Shown here piece by piece: positions 5,963 through 6,697 of a stretch of 6,697 bases of DNA. This DNA comes from an uncultured Alphaproteobacteria bacterium (GTDB lineage: Bacteria > Pseudomonadota > Alphaproteobacteria > RF32 > CAG-239), in NCBI GenBank assembly GCA_944392285.1, contig CALXWF010000131.1, positions 1 to 6,697 of the forward strand, read 5' to 3'. Both the position numbers and the translations under genes were made by a program. The first letter of the stretch is position 1; each line of letters begins with the position of its first letter. The notes below the pieces were generated by a model. That model did no database searches. It was given only the letters and a program-made list of their open reading frames with translations, and was not told the DNA's origin.

Positions 5963-6547
5963 ATGAACAAAAACAAAAAAAACACCCCTGAAAATGAAGA
6001 AGAGCAAGAGCTTGACGAAATTGTCGAAAATGAGGCTGCCTCCGATTCCGACAAAGAGACTGAATCTAACATTCCGGCTGAAGATGATTTTATTGAAAGC
6101 CTGAAGCAAGAAAACCAAAAATTAAAAGATGACTACCTGCGCGCCTATGCCGAGCTTGAAAACACCAAAAAGCGCTGCGCTCAAGAGCTTGAAAAAAATT
6201 CAAAATATGCGGTTTCTTCTTTTGCCAAAGAGTTGTTAAGCGTGGCAGATAACTTGCACCGCGCGCTTGATGCCGCCCAACAATCCAACACCGACTGTGA
6301 CGGTCTGCGTAAAGGGGTAGAGTTAACCGAAGCCGAGCTTATGAAAGCCTTTGCCAAATACGGCATTAAAAAGATGGAAATTTTAGGTCAGGTTTTTGAC
6401 CCTCATTTTCACCAAGTCATTCAAGAAATTGAAGACCCCGAGAAACCAGCCGGCACTATTATCAATGAGTTGCAAACCGGTTATATTATTAATGACCGTA
6501 TCTTGCGTGAGGCCATGGTTGTGGTGACCAAAGGCGCCAAAAACTAA
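5963..6547 (+). CDS. grpE: GrpE, nucleotide exchange factor of DnaK
   Basis: GrpE is a cytoplasmic homodimer that releases ADP from DnaK (Hsp70) and so drives the chaperone cycle. The product has 194 residues, close to the 197 of E. coli. Residues 1-45 are very acidic and lysine-rich, as is usual for the disordered N-terminus. Residues about 45-100 form the long helix, with the typical stretch DDYLRAYAELENTKKR (56-71). The C-terminal beta domain carries the family signature: FDPHFHQVI (145-153) and, 19 residues on, GYIINDRILREAMVVV (173-188). The alanine usually seen after His in the first half (HxA) is valine here, a mild deviation. The ATG has AAGAGG (5951-5956) six bases upstream. The gene is transcribed away from glgA and ends before a strong terminator. 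hrcA, often directly upstream in alphaproteobacteria, is not here, and dnaK/dnaJ are not in view. Confidence 0.96.
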   Translation: MNKNKKNTPENEEEQELDEIVENEAASDSDKETESNIPAEDDFIESLKQENQKLKDDYLRAYAELENTKKRCAQELEKNSKYAVSSFAKELLSVADNLHRALDAAQQSNTDCDGLRKGVELTEAELMKAFAKYGIKKMEILGQVFDPHFHQVIQEIEDPEKPAGTIINELQTGYIINDRILREAMVVVTKGAKN

Positions 6548-6570
6548 ATTTGTTTTATCTTTTACTCAAT

Positions 6571-6599
6571 AAAAAACCTCGGAAATTCCGAGGTTTTTT
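6571..6599. terminator. Bidirectional intrinsic terminator between grpE and fabG
   Basis: CCTCGGA (6577-6583), three-base loop AAT, TCCGAGG (6587-6593), followed by six T and preceded by six A. The structure works on both strands, ending grpE (stop at 6547) from the left and fabG (stop at 6617) from the right. Confidence 0.92.
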
Positions 6600-6616
6600 G
6601 TTGATGAGCACAAGCT

Positions 6617-6697
6617 CTAAATCATGGCCATACCGCCGTTGATGTTAATGGTTTGACCCGTAATATACTGAGCCTCGTCAGAAGCGAGGAAAGCAAC
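6617..6697 (-). CDS. fabG: 3-oxoacyl-[ACP] reductase FabG, C-terminal end only
   Basis: Only the last 26 codons and the TAG stop are in the window; the rest lies beyond the right edge. The visible end reads VAFLASDEAQYITGQTI followed by NINGGMAMI. This is the usual C-terminus of short-chain dehydrogenases of the FabG type (E. coli FabG ends VAFLASDEAAYITGETLHVNGGMYM). FabG reduces 3-oxoacyl-ACP with NADPH in fatty acid synthesis. Other SDR reductases end similarly, so the symbol rests on a short but highly characteristic stretch. The catalytic Ser-Tyr-Lys residues are outside the window. It converges on grpE and shares the terminator with it. Confidence 0.8.
   Translation of the reverse strand, partial: VAFLASDEAQYITGQTININGGMAMI

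Overview
The window looks like a chromosomal piece of a moderately A+T-rich alphaproteobacterium. The main pointer is the leftmost gene, whose protein follows the alphaproteobacterial form of AddB closely. An RNase PH/RdgB block lying near grpE also fits alphaproteobacterial gene order. All genes are housekeeping or storage genes. I see no phage, transposase, CRISPR or toxin-antitoxin gene, and no tRNA or rRNA.

Layout, left to right. Positions 1-2108 (minus strand) hold the first 702 codons of addB, whose C-terminal nuclease part lies beyond the left edge. Ten bases upstream, at 2119-3426 (minus), is one continuous reading frame that joins RNase PH (tRNA 3'-end trimming) to RdgB (removal of dITP/XTP). 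It has its own candidate promoter and is probably cotranscribed with addB. Positions 3427-3754 are intergenic. They hold that promoter and an array of palindromic repeats: one complete long-hairpin element, one partial copy and one isolated end. Positions 3755-5800 (minus) encode a large, divergent GT5 glycogen/starch synthase (GlgA type). A 162-bp A+T-rich divergent region separates it from grpE (5963-6547, plus), the DnaK nucleotide exchange factor. A bidirectional hairpin terminator at 6571-6599 separates grpE from the convergent C-terminal end of fabG (6617-6697, minus).

How the genes may work together. The minus-strand unit rph-rdgB-addB combines RNA 3'-end processing, nucleotide-pool cleaning and double-strand-break repair. 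RdgB and AddB have a known functional link: E. coli rdgB mutants depend on RecA/RecBCD recombination, and AddAB is the RecBCD counterpart. glgA stands alone, without glgB, glgC or glgP in view, and lies between rph and grpE, where many alphaproteobacteria have hrcA next to grpE.

The most unusual items are the in-frame RNase PH-RdgB fusion and the hairpin repeat array, in which the two copies keep the same core and paired arms while the arm sequences differ. I did not find convincing evidence of a wholly new multi-gene system.
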